A stretch of DNA of 64,000 bases, from the NCBI RefSeq assembly GCF_900172375.1, contig NZ_FWFS01000014.1:16416-80415 (forward strand). Direction: 5' to 3'. Below the pieces are notes generated by a model. It was not told the origin of the DNA. It saw only the letters and a list, made by a program, of their open reading frames with translations, and did no database searches. The translations under genes and the position numbers were made by a program. Numbering within the stretch: the stretch's first letter is position 1; every line of letters starts with the position of its first letter. Positions 9,796-18,797 of the stretch are shown in pieces. The DNA comes from Aquimixticola soesokkakensis (GTDB taxonomy: Bacteria; Pseudomonadota; Alphaproteobacteria; Rhodobacterales; Rhodobacteraceae).

Positions 9796-10209
9796 ATGGC
9801 AAAACGTTCCCATTCCGGCGGACCCAACGGTTCGCACCGCACCCTTCGAGTCGGCGAGGCGATCCGCCGCCGGCTGTCAGAACTTCTCCAGCGTGGCGAA
9901 ATCCACGATCCGGACCTCACCGCGATGTCCATCACCGTGGGCGAGGTGCGCGTGTCGCCGGACCTGTCCTCCGCGACGGCCTATGTGTTGCCGCTTGGCG
10001 GCGGAGACGCCGATCTGCTGCTGGACGCGCTGCGGCGCAATCGCGGCGAGATTCGCCACCACATCGCCAAGGCGCTTCAAATCAAACATGTCCCCGACCT
10101 GAAATTCGCGGTCGATGACACGTTCGACCGCATGGACGCGACCCGCCGCATGTTCGCGGACGAACGGGTGCGCCGCGATCTGGACACCGAAGGCGATGAG
10201 GAAGAATAA
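9796..10209 (+). CDS. rbfA: 30S ribosome-binding factor A
   Basis: This 137-residue protein assists late 16S rRNA 5'-end maturation and cold adaptation by binding the small subunit. The KH-like fold is recognisable from [39 protein letters not shown] and the C-terminal motif [16 protein letters not shown]. The acidic tail (DTEGDEEE) is usual for alphaproteobacteria. The ATG at 9796 is chosen because the N-terminal MAKRSHS resembles other RbfA starts. The stop overlaps the truB start by one nt (TAATG), so the two are translationally linked. Confidence 0.96.
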   Translation: MAKRSHSGGPNGSHRTLRVGEAIRRRLSELLQRGEIHDPDLTAMSITVGEVRVSPDLSSATAYVLPLGGGDADLLLDALRRNRGEIRHHIAKALQIKHVPDLKFAVDDTFDRMDATRRMFADERVRRDLDTEGDEEE

Positions 10210-11114
10210 TGGCGCGCCGCAAAAAGGGTCGTGACGTTCACGGCTGGCTGATCGTGGACAAACCTGCCGGGCTGACCTCCACCGCCGTTGTCAACAAGGT
10301 GCGCTGGGCATTTGACGCCAAGAAGGCAGGCCATGCAGGGACGCTTGATCCAGCGGCAACCGGCGTGCTGGCGATTGCTCTGGGAGAGGCCACGAAAACG
10401 GTTCCCTTCATCACCGATGCGCTGAAATGCTACCGCTTTCTGGTCACGCTGGGCGCGGCCACCAACACCGATGATGCCGAGGGCGAGGTGATCGAGACCT
10501 CTGATCTGCGCCCCACGGACGGCGACATCGAAGCCGCCTTGCCGCGCTTTGTCGGTGACATCGAACAGGTGCCGCCCAAGTTTTCTGCGGTCAAAATCGA
10601 CGGCGAGCGCGCCTACGCGCTGGCGCGTGACAACGAGGACTTCGAAATTGCGGCCCGTCCGCTCTATGTCGAAGAGCTCAAATTCATATCGCGCCCTGAC
10701 GCCGATCACGTCGAGTTGGAAATGACCTGCGGCAAGGGCGGCTATGTGCGCGCCATCGCCCGCGATCTGGGCGAGACGCTTGGCTGTCTTGGGCATGTCG
10801 AGTGGCTGCGCCGCGAATGGTCCGGCCCGTGGGATGTCGAAGAGGGCATTTCGCTGGCCCTTGTAGATGATCTTGCCAAGACCGAGGCGCTGGATATCCA
10901 CCTGCGCCCCCTTGAAGAAGGCCTTGCCGATCTGCCCGAATACATGCTGACGCCCGAGGGCGCGGTGCGCATGCGCAACGGCAATCCGGGCATGATTTAC
11001 CCCGGTGAGGCCGAATGGGGTGACGAGGTCTGGTGTTCCTTCCAAGGGGTTCCGGTCGGCGTTGGCATTCTGAAAGGCGCCGAAGTGCACCCCTCGCGCG
11101 TCTTCAACCTTTGA
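10209..11114 (+). CDS. truB: tRNA pseudouridine(55) synthase
   Basis: This 301-residue enzyme isomerises U55 in the T-loop of tRNAs. The signature [16 protein letters not shown] places the catalytic aspartate at Asp47. [11 protein letters not shown] is near the N-terminus, and [16 protein letters not shown] marks the second conserved block. A C-terminal region of about 70 residues ([16 protein letters not shown]) corresponds to the TruB C-terminal domain. The gene starts inside the rbfA stop codon. A DUF1643 gene follows 22 nt downstream on the same strand. Confidence 0.97.
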   Translation: MARRKKGRDVHGWLIVDKPAGLTSTAVVNKVRWAFDAKKAGHAGTLDPAATGVLAIALGEATKTVPFITDALKCYRFLVTLGAATNTDDAEGEVIETSDLRPTDGDIEAALPRFVGDIEQVPPKFSAVKIDGERAYALARDNEDFEIAARPLYVEELKFISRPDADHVELEMTCGKGGYVRAIARDLGETLGCLGHVEWLRREWSGPWDVEEGISLALVDDLAKTEALDIHLRPLEEGLADLPEYMLTPEGAVRMRNGNPGMIYPGEAEWGDEVWCSFQGVPVGVGILKGAEVHPSRVFNL

Positions 11115-11136
11115 GCCTTCTGGGGCCCCGAGCGCG

Positions 11137-11649
11137 ATGATCACCCGCACCCATCTGAAAGGCGATGCGCCCTCGACCGCGGTCTATTCCGACTGCGAGC
11201 GGTTTCGCTATTCGCTGGAGCGCAGTTGGGATGCGCAGGGGCGCAAAGTGTTGTTCGTCATGCTCAACCCCTCAACGGCGACCGAGGTGCAAAACGACCC
11301 GACGGTTGAACGCTGCGAGCGACGCGCGCGGGCTTTGGGCTACGGGGCCTTTTGCGTCACCAACATCTTTGCATGGCGCGACACGGACCCCAGGAAAATG
11401 CGGGCCGCCAGCGATCCGGTGGGACCACAAAACGACGCCACACTCGTACGGTTTGCGCAGTGGGCCGATGACATTGTCTGCGCCTGGGGCACCCATGGCG
11501 CGCATCTGGGACGCGGCGCGCAGGTCGAGGCACTGCTGCGCGCGACCGGCAAACCGCTGACGCATCTTGGCTTGAGCAAAGCGGGCCACCCCAAGCATCC
11601 GCTCTACATCGGATACCACCAGCAACCCCAAGCCTGGGATAAACCCTAG
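11137..11649 (+). CDS. DUF1643 domain-containing protein
   Basis: This 170-residue soluble protein carries the DUF1643 hallmark VLFVMLNPSTATEVQNDPTV followed by a conserved Cys (ERCERRA) and NIFAWRDTDPRKM. It ends with the usual C-terminal LGLSKAGHPKHPLYI. No biochemical function is established for the family. Here it follows truB by 22 nt and may ride on the rbfA-truB transcript. Its TAG stop overlaps the stop of the convergent RTX gene (11646-11649), so there is no room for a terminator between the two. Confidence 0.9.
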   Translation: MITRTHLKGDAPSTAVYSDCERFRYSLERSWDAQGRKVLFVMLNPSTATEVQNDPTVERCERRARALGYGAFCVTNIFAWRDTDPRKMRAASDPVGPQNDATLVRFAQWADDIVCAWGTHGAHLGRGAQVEALLRATGKPLTHLGLSKAGHPKHPLYIGYHQQPQAWDKP

Positions 11650-13190
11650 CGGGCCGCACCGTAGCTCGCGGAAATATCCGCCGCCGAGACATTCGTCACA
11701 TTGTGCAAAACAGCGACCAGATCACCATCGATGCTGACGGTCGTGCCCGTGCCATCTTCCGAGGTGCCAAGGGTAATTTCAGGTGTCCCCTCAGCCCCAT
11801 CAGGGGCATCATAGGTGATGTGCAACAGGTCTTCGCCCGTGGTGAAATCCGTGATCGCCGCATGGCCGCTGTCCGCAGCGCCGCCGTGATACAGCAAAAA
11901 GCTATCCGCGCCAGCGCCACCGGTTGCGGTATCATCGGTATCCATCACGAGGCTATCGTCGCCCCCGCCGCCCGACAGCACATCCGCCCCCGCGCCACCG
12001 ATCAGCATTTCCGAGGCCGCGCCGCCATGGATCTGATCATTGCCCGCGCCACCGTCCAGAACATAGCTGCCCGCGCCATCACTGCCGTAAAGGGTGTCAT
12101 TGCCCCCCTCACCGTTCAGAATCGCAGAGCCATCCGTCGCACCGAGCGTGTCATCGCCGTCACCGGCATTCACCACGGCGGCGGCATCCCCCGTCACAAT
12201 CGTGTCGTTGCCAGCACCGCCGGTGACATCCTCGAACGTGACGCCGTCCTCGAACGCGAAGGCATCTTCGTCGAACCAGATGTCATCCGTTGCGCCCTGC
12301 TCATTGGGGTCATCACTTAGAACCAGCGTTTCGCCACCATCGCCCAGCCTGTAGCTATTGCCTGCGGAAGGGGCGGCATCACCGGGCTCTGGCGTCAGAA
12401 TATCGTCCTGCGAGGTGTCGACATCACTATGGTCCTCTTCGGCATCAGGATCATTCGCGCCAATGGCCAGTTCTTCGCCCTCGGTGCCGCCGGGCGTGTC
12501 GATCGCGTCCCCGTCCTCAGGCGTCAAGGCCGTGCTGACAAGCCAGTCGGACAGCGATTGCGACACATCCTCACCGCTTTCGGGATCGGTGAATTCAAGC
12601 CAGATATCATCCGACGGAACAGAGGACAGGCCGTTGAACCCGATCGAGGTCTCGCCTGCCTCATTGGTATAGCTGAGAATGGCATCATTGGTGCCCGCAT
12701 CCTTGCCAAAGCTGAAGGACCCTTGCGCACCATCTTTGAGCGAGAGGGACAAAACATCCTCGCCCGCCACAAACCCGTCGATTTCCACGGCGGAGCCATC
12801 TGCGTCCATTTCGTAGACATCGCTTTCGCCATCGGTAAAGCTGACCGTTTCCGGTGTGCTCTCATCGCTGTCTTCGAGGCTATCCTCGTCAAGCGCCTGA
12901 CCGGAGTCCTGCGCGTCGGCGGAACCGGCCTCTTGCGCGGGGTCTTCGCCTGCGCTGTCGGGAGTACCCGCGCTGTCCAGACTGTCCGCACTGTCGGAAG
13001 TGTCCGCGGCGGCATCCACATCTGCACTCATATCGTCCAGCAAATCCGGCACATCCGCGCCAGCAGAATTCACCGACGCCTGTTCCAGATCGGCTGCATC
13101 ATCGGTCTCATCGTCCGTCTGTTCCGGCGCTACATCTGGCATCAACGCCACTGGCAGCATACCGAGCAACAAAAGTGCCCAAAGCATCAC
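11646..13190 (-). CDS. Acidic RTX (calcium-binding nonapeptide) protein with N-terminal membrane anchor
   Basis: This 514-residue protein begins with one hydrophobic segment (MMLWALLLLGMLPVALMPD), followed by about 320 residues of extremely Asp/Glu/Ser-rich low-complexity sequence. RTX-type glycine/aspartate repeats follow at roughly 345-450 (GGAGNDTIV, GDGDDTLG, GEGGNDTLYG, GGAGNDQIHG, GGAGADVLSG, GGGGDDSLV, GGAGADSFLL). After the repeats comes an ITDFTTGEDLLHI block like the end of type I-secreted repeat proteins. GAGG stands eight nt before the ATG. Calcium binding outside the cytoplasm is expected. An N-terminal anchor instead of a purely type I export signal is typical of a Rhodobacterales family of unknown function. 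No transporter genes lie nearby. Confidence 0.8.
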   Translation of the reverse strand: MMLWALLLLGMLPVALMPDVAPEQTDDETDDAADLEQASVNSAGADVPDLLDDMSADVDAAADTSDSADSLDSAGTPDSAGEDPAQEAGSADAQDSGQALDEDSLEDSDESTPETVSFTDGESDVYEMDADGSAVEIDGFVAGEDVLSLSLKDGAQGSFSFGKDAGTNDAILSYTNEAGETSIGFNGLSSVPSDDIWLEFTDPESGEDVSQSLSDWLVSTALTPEDGDAIDTPGGTEGEELAIGANDPDAEEDHSDVDTSQDDILTPEPGDAAPSAGNSYRLGDGGETLVLSDDPNEQGATDDIWFDEDAFAFEDGVTFEDVTGGAGNDTIVTGDAAAVVNAGDGDDTLGATDGSAILNGEGGNDTLYGSDGAGSYVLDGGAGNDQIHGGAASEMLIGGAGADVLSGGGGDDSLVMDTDDTATGGAGADSFLLYHGGAADSGHAAITDFTTGEDLLHITYDAPDGAEGTPEITLGTSEDGTGTTVSIDGDLVAVLHNVTNVSAADISASYGAAR

Positions 13191-13277
13191 GTAACCTCAC
13201 CACAAACCCAACACCCAGCTAACACATCCCCCTTGAAAACACTACAAAGCAATTGCAAAAATTCAAGCTAAACCACT

Positions 13278-13293
13278 GTTAATAAAGGTTAAC
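13278..13293. promoter_or_regulatory. Inverted repeat GTTAA-N6-TTAAC, possible CtrA-like or other operator
   Basis: A perfect 5-bp inverted repeat (GTTAA at 13278-13282, TTAAC at 13289-13293) lies in the AT-richer gap between the divergent RTX gene (start 13190) and DUF5665 gene (start 13356). It resembles the CtrA consensus (TTAA-N7-TTAA), but the spacer is one base short. The regulator is not known, so this is tentative. Confidence 0.3.
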
Positions 13294-13355
13294 ACGCCAA
13301 CCTCACGGCGTGAGGAACTGCTTTACCTGGCCCGAGAACCTGCTAACTTGCGGGG

Positions 13356-13652
13356 ATGTCACGTGAAACCGAAGAACTCATGGCGGATCTGGAAGGCTTG
13401 CGAATTGAAGTCGCACGCCTGAACAACCACCGCTTTATCAAAATTCACAACTCCACTTTGCGCCTTGTCTGGTTCCAGCTTCTGCGCGGACTGGCCTTTG
13501 GTTTCGGGTCGGTGGCAGGGGCGACGGTGGTCGTGTCCATTGCGGGCTATTTCCTCAGCCATATCGACTTTGTACCGATTCTTGGCGATTGGGCCTCGGC
13601 GCTGGCCGAAGAAATCATGTCCAACACCCAGAGGGTCGAAACCGGCCAATAG
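13356..13652 (+). CDS. DUF5665 domain-containing membrane protein
   Basis: This 98-residue protein has a charged, coiled-coil-like N-terminus (ETEELMADLEGLRIEVARLN), the conserved segment RLVWFQLLRGLAFGFGSVAG and one long hydrophobic stretch that ends in AGYFLSHIDFVPILGDW. This matches DUF5665, a family of small single-pass proteins found widely in bacteria without known function. The ATG at 13356 follows CGGGG. It is divergent from the RTX gene and lies 201 nt upstream of rpsO. Confidence 0.8.
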   Translation: MSRETEELMADLEGLRIEVARLNNHRFIKIHNSTLRLVWFQLLRGLAFGFGSVAGATVVVSIAGYFLSHIDFVPILGDWASALAEEIMSNTQRVETGQ

Positions 13653-13853
13653 ACCGCAATTTCATTGGATTTTCGCGCCTGCAGGGCAGCTCTGCCAGTG
13701 TTTTGCACGCGATCGGGCAAAAACGCTTTCTTTTTGATGCCCGTTTGCCTATATGCGCGCATCCGGTCAAAACTTTGCACGGATACCTCCATGGGCCTTG
13801 CTGGACGACATCCCGGCCTGCGCCATAACCCTTTTCCTTGAAAGGAGACCCCG

Positions 13854-14123
13854 ATGTCGATCACTGTTGAAGAAAAACAACGCCTGATGAAAGAATTCGC
13901 GACGAAAGAGGGCGACACCGGCTCCCCCGAAGTTCAAGTCGCAATCCTGACCTCGCGCATCGCGACGCTCACCGAGCACTTCAAATCGCACAAAAAAGAC
14001 AACCACTCGCGTCGTGGTCTTTTGATGATGGTTGCCCAGCGCCGCAAGCTGCTCGACTACACCAAAGCCAAAGACGAAGAGCGCTACAAGTCGCTCATCG
14101 CACGCCTCGGCATCCGTCGCTAA
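13854..14123 (+). CDS. rpsO: 30S ribosomal protein S15
   Basis: This 89-residue primary 16S rRNA-binding protein of the small subunit shows the universal motifs [31 protein letters not shown] and the C-terminal [22 protein letters not shown] stands upstream of the ATG. Codon use is biased to highly expressed codons. As in most bacteria it precedes pnp, but here a clear terminator lies between them, so pnp may also use its own promoter or read-through. Confidence 0.98.
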   Translation: MSITVEEKQRLMKEFATKEGDTGSPEVQVAILTSRIATLTEHFKSHKKDNHSRRGLLMMVAQRRKLLDYTKAKDEERYKSLIARLGIRR

Positions 14124-14151
14124 TCCGACGCCCCGCCCGAGCAAGTTTGAA

Positions 14152-14183
14152 ACGCCCGCCCGTCATCGGAGCGGGCGTTTTTT
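14152..14183 (+). terminator. Rho-independent terminator after rpsO
   Basis: An 8-bp GC-rich stem (ACGCCCGC at 14152-14159 pairing with GCGGGCGT at 14171-14178) is followed by a run of T to 14183. It is 28 nt after the rpsO stop. Confidence 0.9.
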
Positions 14184-14308
14184 ATGGGCACCTGTCACAG
14201 GGCTGTGCAAAAGCAATCCCTTCCCAAATTGCCTGTTTTCCTGTAAGAGGCGCCCATCTGAGACGTGGTGCGACGACCCCCGCACTGTGCATTTGAGATG
14301 ACGGGGTC

Positions 14309-14366
14309 GGCGGCAATGGGGCCGCCATTCAAAACGGGAGCCTCGACAGGGGTCGAGACTGCTCCC
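14309..14366 (+). promoter_or_regulatory. pnp 5' leader: two tandem stem-loops
   Basis: Stem 1 pairs GGCGGC (14309-14314) with GCCGCC (14321-14326). Stem 2 pairs GGGAGC (14336-14341) and CTCGAC (14342-14347) with GTCGAG (14352-14357) and GCTCCC (14361-14366), with a three-base bulge. They end 17 nt before the pnp ATG. Enterobacterial pnp leaders contain an RNase III-processed stem-loop through which PNPase represses itself. This position and shape suggest a comparable autoregulatory element, which is an inference. Confidence 0.6.
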
Positions 14367-14382
14367 TCACAGGATACGCTTG

Positions 14383-16515
14383 ATGTTCAACGAAGTTAAA
14401 AAATCCATCCAGTGGGGCGAAGAAACGCTTACGCTGGAAACCGGCAAAGTCGCGCGTCAGGCCGACGGCACGGTCATCGCCACGCTGGGCGAGACCTCCG
14501 TCATGGCCAACGTCACTTTTGCAAAACAGCAAAAGCCCGGTCAGGACTTCTTCCCGCTGACGGTCCACTACCAAGAAAAATACTACGCAGCCGGCAAAGT
14601 GCCCGGCGGCTTCTTCAAACGTGAAGCCCGCCCGACCGAAAAAGAAACGCTGACCGCGCGCCTGATCGACCGTCCGATCCGCCCGCTCTTCGTGCCCGGT
14701 TTCAAGAACGAAGTGCTCGTCATGTGCACCGTTCTGTCGCACGATCTGGAAAACGATCCCGATGTTGTGGCCATGATCGCCGCCTCTGCCGCGCTGACCA
14801 TTTCCGGTGCGCCGTTCCGTGGCCCGATCGCCGGTTGCCGCGTCGGCTACACCGAGGGCAACTACGTCCTCAACCCCGCGGTTGACGACATGCAGGGCCT
14901 GCGCAACAACCCCGACCAGCGTCTCGACCTGGTCGTTGCAGGCACCAAAGACGCCGTGATGATGGTGGAATCCGAAGCCTACGAGCTGACCGAAGAAGAA
15001 ATGCTCGGCGCGGTCAACTTTGCCCACGAACAAATCCAGCCCGTGATCGACCTGATCATCTCGCTGGCAGAGGCCTCGGCCAAAGAGCCCTTCGAATTCG
15101 CAGCCCCCGACTACTCGGCACTCTACGAGACGGTCAAAGCGGCGGGCGAACAAGCCATGCGCGACGCCTACGCAATCACCGACAAACAAGAGCGCGTTGC
15201 CGCTGTGTCGGCTGCGAAAGAGGGCATCAAATCCGCTCTTTCCGAAGAGCAGCTGGAAGACGAGAACCTCGGCTCCGCGCTGAAGAAACTCGAGTCCGCC
15301 GTCCTGCGCGGCACGGTTGTCAAAGAAGGCAAACGCATCGACGGTCGTGCGCTAGATCAGGTCCGCGCGATCGAGGCCGAAACCGGCCTGCTGCCGCGCA
15401 CCCACGGTTCCGCGCTGTTCACCCGTGGTGAAACACAGGGCCTCGTGGTCACCACGCTGGGCACCGGCGACGACGAGCAGATCATCGACGCGCTGCACGG
15501 CAACTTCCGCTCGAACTTCCTGCTGCATTACAACTTCCCTCCCTACTCGGTGGGTGAAGTTGGCCGCGTCGGTTCGCCCGGTCGTCGTGAAATCGGTCAC
15601 GGGAAACTTGCATGGCGCGCCCTTCAGGCCGTTCTGCCCGCCCCCACCGATTTCCCCTACACCATCCGCGTTGTGTCCGAGATCACTGAATCCAACGGCT
15701 CGTCCTCCATGGCGTCCGTCTGTGGCGGTTCGCTGTCGATGATGGATGCCGGTGTGCCGCTCAAAGCCGCCGTTGCCGGTGTGGCCATGGGCCTGATCCT
15801 CGAAGAAGACGGCTCCTACGCTGTTCTCACCGACATCCTGGGTGATGAAGATCACCTTGGTGACATGGACTTCAAAGTGGCTGGCACCGAAGCGGGGATC
15901 ACCTCGCTCCAGATGGACATCAAAGTCGCCGGCATCACCCCCGAGATCATGCAAAAAGCCCTTTCCCAAGCGAAAGAAGGCCGGATGCACATCCTCGGCG
16001 AGATGAACAAAGCGCTTTCGGGTGCTGGCCAATTCTCGGCTCACGCCCCGCGCATCGAGACCATGCAGATCCCCACGGATAAAATCCGCGAAGTGATCGG
16101 TTCGGGCGGCAAAGTGATCCGCGAAATCGTCGAAGTGTCCGGTGCCAAAGTGGACATCAACGACGAAGGCATCATCAAGATTGCCTCCTCCAACGGGGAT
16201 GCCATCCAGAAAGCCTACGACATGATCCATTCGATCGTCGCAGAGCCCGAAGAAGGCAAGATCTACAAAGGCAAGGTCGTGAAAGTCGTCGATTTCGGCG
16301 TTTTCGTGAACTTCTTTGGCAAGCGTGACGGTCTCGTCCACGTCAGCCAGATCGAAAACCGTCGCCTGAACCACCCCTCCGACGTGCTCAAGGAAGGTCA
16401 GGAAGTGTTCGTCAAACTTCTGGGCTTCGATGATCGCGGCAAGGTGCGTCTGGCCATGAAAATGGTCGACCAAGCCACCGGTGAGGAACTGAAAGAAGAC
16501 GCTGCAGAGGCCTAA
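14383..16515 (+). CDS. pnp: Polyribonucleotide nucleotidyltransferase (PNPase)
   Basis: This 710-residue trimeric 3'-5' phosphorolytic exoribonuclease takes part in RNA turnover. Two RNase PH domains are visible ([20 protein letters not shown] in the first; [20 protein letters not shown] and [19 protein letters not shown] in the second), then a KH domain ([20 protein letters not shown]) and an S1 domain ([20 protein letters not shown]). The ATG at 14383 has AGGA nine nt upstream; a TTG codon just before it is not needed. It is preceded by structured leader hairpins and followed by its own terminator. Codon use indicates high expression. Confidence 0.98.
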   Translation: MFNEVKKSIQWGEETLTLETGKVARQADGTVIATLGETSVMANVTFAKQQKPGQDFFPLTVHYQEKYYAAGKVPGGFFKREARPTEKETLTARLIDRPIRPLFVPGFKNEVLVMCTVLSHDLENDPDVVAMIAASAALTISGAPFRGPIAGCRVGYTEGNYVLNPAVDDMQGLRNNPDQRLDLVVAGTKDAVMMVESEAYELTEEEMLGAVNFAHEQIQPVIDLIISLAEASAKEPFEFAAPDYSALYETVKAAGEQAMRDAYAITDKQERVAAVSAAKEGIKSALSEEQLEDENLGSALKKLESAVLRGTVVKEGKRIDGRALDQVRAIEAETGLLPRTHGSALFTRGETQGLVVTTLGTGDDEQIIDALHGNFRSNFLLHYNFPPYSVGEVGRVGSPGRREIGHGKLAWRALQAVLPAPTDFPYTIRVVSEITESNGSSSMASVCGGSLSMMDAGVPLKAAVAGVAMGLILEEDGSYAVLTDILGDEDHLGDMDFKVAGTEAGITSLQMDIKVAGITPEIMQKALSQAKEGRMHILGEMNKALSGAGQFSAHAPRIETMQIPTDKIREVIGSGGKVIREIVEVSGAKVDINDEGIIKIASSNGDAIQKAYDMIHSIVAEPEEGKIYKGKVVKVVDFGVFVNFFGKRDGLVHVSQIENRRLNHPSDVLKEGQEVFVKLLGFDDRGKVRLAMKMVDQATGEELKEDAAEA

Positions 16516-16537
16516 GCCCTGACGCCATGACACAGGA

Positions 16538-16565
16538 AGCCCCGCTGGAGACAGCGGGGCTTTTT
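16538..16565 (+). terminator. Rho-independent terminator after pnp
   Basis: A 10-bp stem AGCCCCGCTG (16538-16547) with CAGCGGGGCT (16552-16561) and a four-base loop, followed by T residues. It lies 23 nt after the pnp stop. Confidence 0.93.
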
Positions 16566-16683
16566 CGTTGCGACCTGTGACGCTGGTTGCACAGGAGGTC
16601 GTGTCGTTGCTGGGTCTGCTGGGGGATGGTTGGTTGCCGCGCGTTGCAAGCCGGACATGCAGCCGCGCAGGCGGTTCCAGGCC

Positions 16684-17883
16684 TCAGCCGGCCCCGCGCG
16701 TAAGGATCTGGTCGCGCAGCTTGTCCCGCGCGACGAGGTCTGCCAGCCCAAACGACCCATCGATGACCGCGGCCACCCGCGGATAATAGGCGGCGTCCAG
16801 ATAGGACATGAACGCATCCCGCGCGCCTGCATCAAAGGCCAGTTTTTCAGGGGCGGACAGGACCTGCGCCAGCTCCTGCGCGTCGGACACCTTGTGCGCC
16901 AGATGATCAAACGCGTAGAACGCCTCGCCAAGCACCAGAACCGGCTTGTCAAAAAAGAAGGCTTGCAAACCGACCGAGGAATTCACGTTCACAACGGCGC
17001 GCGCGGCGCTCACCTGCGCGAAGGTATCCGTACTATTGTCGACGCGAAATTTCGGCCCCGCGAGGGCGGCGAGTTTTTCGCCGAAAGAAATGCGTGCCGA
17101 CGGGTGTTCCTTGATGCGCAAATGCCATCCGTCGGGAAGCGCCTGCGCGGCGCGCGCAAGTTCGTCGATCATATGGTCAACCGAAGTGATCCAGTCGCCG
17201 TAAATCGTGATCTGGCTGTCACCGGGCACTTGCAGCGGGCAGAAAATGAACTTTTCCGCGCCCAGCGCCGCATCCGAGGCCCCCTGCCCGACATCGTCGC
17301 GATCGGCCTTGCGCGGGACAAGCTGGCTGCGCAGATCACGCCAACGGTCGGGCGCAACACCGCTTTGCGCCAGCCAGTCGTGGTAAAATCCGATGCGTCG
17401 GGGCAGGGAGGACCCGAAATTCACCCCTGCAAAATCAATCGTGACTCGCGCGGGAAGCGGGGCTTCCTCGAAATAGATCACCGGCATGCCCCGCGCCGTT
17501 GCAGCGTCCGCAAGCACACGACGATGCCCCTTGATCCCGTTCCAGATGACCACAAACGCATCGGGCCGGCGCGCGAAAAACCGATCGCACCAGTTGAACT
17601 GCCACGTCAGGAACATGCGCTTGGCCCATTTCGCGACAGCCGTCTTATGCTGTTTGTTGCCCGACTGCGCGGCATATTCAATCTGTGCAGCGTCGGGCAC
17701 TGTTTTCCCGAAGGGCCAGATGCCGACATCCTTGAAACCCACCGCCGCCTGCAGATCGAACAGCCCGCGATAAATCGCGTTGATCCGCTCTTTGCGCGAC
17801 CAATGAATGATCGGCGTCCCCGTCATAAGCCGCTCCACGTCAGGCGCGACAGGTCGGGCATGCGCAGGTTTTGGCGGGGTCAT
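16684..17883 (-). CDS. Capsular polysaccharide biosynthesis/export protein, KpsS/KpsC-like transferase
   Basis: This 399-residue protein has the hallmark block ICPLQVPGDSQITIYG-type sequence (here FCPLQVPGDSQITIYGDW) followed by HLRIKEHPSA and AVVNVNSSVGLQAFFFDKPV. This is the pattern of KpsC/KpsS beta-Kdo transferases that build the linker of capsular polysaccharides. No signal peptide or membrane segment is evident, which fits a cytoplasmic transferase. It stands alone between pnp and a peroxiredoxin gene, with no capsule transporter genes within the window. The acceptor, and whether the sugar is Kdo, cannot be told from sequence. Confidence 0.8.
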   Translation of the reverse strand: MTPPKPAHARPVAPDVERLMTGTPIIHWSRKERINAIYRGLFDLQAAVGFKDVGIWPFGKTVPDAAQIEYAAQSGNKQHKTAVAKWAKRMFLTWQFNWCDRFFARRPDAFVVIWNGIKGHRRVLADAATARGMPVIYFEEAPLPARVTIDFAGVNFGSSLPRRIGFYHDWLAQSGVAPDRWRDLRSQLVPRKADRDDVGQGASDAALGAEKFIFCPLQVPGDSQITIYGDWITSVDHMIDELARAAQALPDGWHLRIKEHPSARISFGEKLAALAGPKFRVDNSTDTFAQVSAARAVVNVNSSVGLQAFFFDKPVLVLGEAFYAFDHLAHKVSDAQELAQVLSAPEKLAFDAGARDAFMSYLDAAYYPRVAAVIDGSFGLADLVARDKLRDQILTRGAG

Positions 17884-17980
17884 CTGATCTCTCTTTCACT
17901 GGGTGCTTCAGATATGCCCCAAGGCAAACGCAAACGCCACCCCGAGGGGTGGCGCGCGCAGGGCTCACAAAGAAGAGCGC

Positions 17981-18634
17981 TTATTTGGGGTCTTTGGCAA
18001 AACGCAGGTACTTCAGCTTTTTGTCCAAGCTGCCGTATTTTTCCTCTGCGGCAGCGTCATCCAGCGACAAGGCCACGATCACATCCTTGCCGGTTTCCCA
18101 GTTGGCAGGGGTTGCCAGCGGGACACCAAAGGTCTTTTGCAACGCATCCAGCGCGCGCAGCACCTCGGCAAAGTTGCGGCCCACCGACATCGGGTAGGTC
18201 ATCGACAGTTGCAGTTTCTTGTCGGGCGAAATGATGAAGACCGACCGCACCGTGGCCGTATTGGCCGGCGTGCGGCCTTCGGGCAGATAGGCCTCGGCGG
18301 GCAGCATGTCGAAGGCTTTGGACACCGCCAAATCGCCGTCGGCGATGATCGGGAAGCCGGCCGCGCAGCCCGCAAAAGATTCGATATCCGCTTTCCAGCC
18401 TTTGTGTTCCTCGACGCCGTCCACCGACACGCCGATCACCTTGGTGCCACGCTTGGCCCATTCCTCCGACAGCTGCGCGACGGCACCGAATTCGGTGGTG
18501 CAGACGGGGGTGAAATCTTTGGGATGGGAAAAGAGAATGGCCCAGCTATCGCCAATCCAGTCGTGAAAGCTGATCTCGCCCTGATCGGTTTGGGCGGTAA
18601 AATCGGGAACGATATCGTTAATGCGCAGAGCCAT
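17981..18634 (-). CDS. 1-Cys peroxiredoxin (Prx6 type)
   Basis: This 217-residue cytoplasmic thiol peroxidase reduces hydrogen peroxide and organic hydroperoxides. The peroxidatic cysteine is Cys45 in HPKDFTPVCTTEFG, and length and C-terminal dimer extension match the Prx6 subfamily; no conserved resolving cysteine follows. The ATG at 18634 has AAGGAGA seven nt upstream. The gene is divergent from a ring-cleaving dioxygenase gene, with 163 nt between starts, so the two may share regulation by oxidative or quinone stress (inference). Confidence 0.94.
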   Translation of the reverse strand: MALRINDIVPDFTAQTDQGEISFHDWIGDSWAILFSHPKDFTPVCTTEFGAVAQLSEEWAKRGTKVIGVSVDGVEEHKGWKADIESFAGCAAGFPIIADGDLAVSKAFDMLPAEAYLPEGRTPANTATVRSVFIISPDKKLQLSMTYPMSVGRNFAEVLRALDALQKTFGVPLATPANWETGKDVIVALSLDDAAAEEKYGSLDKKLKYLRFAKDPK

Positions 18635-18797
18635 GTCTGTCTCCTTTTTGAAATCTCTGCCCCCTAGATAGAGGGTCACGGGCGCGGTTGCATCCCCCTT
18701 GCCGCGGGAATCGTACATCCCCGCGCGCCGCGATCACGGTGAAATGTTTGCGCAAGCCAGAGGACGCGCTATCTGTGGTGAAACTCAGGAGACGCCG

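Noticed and set aside
16516..16683. Possible frameshifted C-terminal extension of the KpsS-like protein
   Set aside because: An alternate frame reads on past the stop with plausible composition, but no family motif lies there and the annotated protein has normal length.
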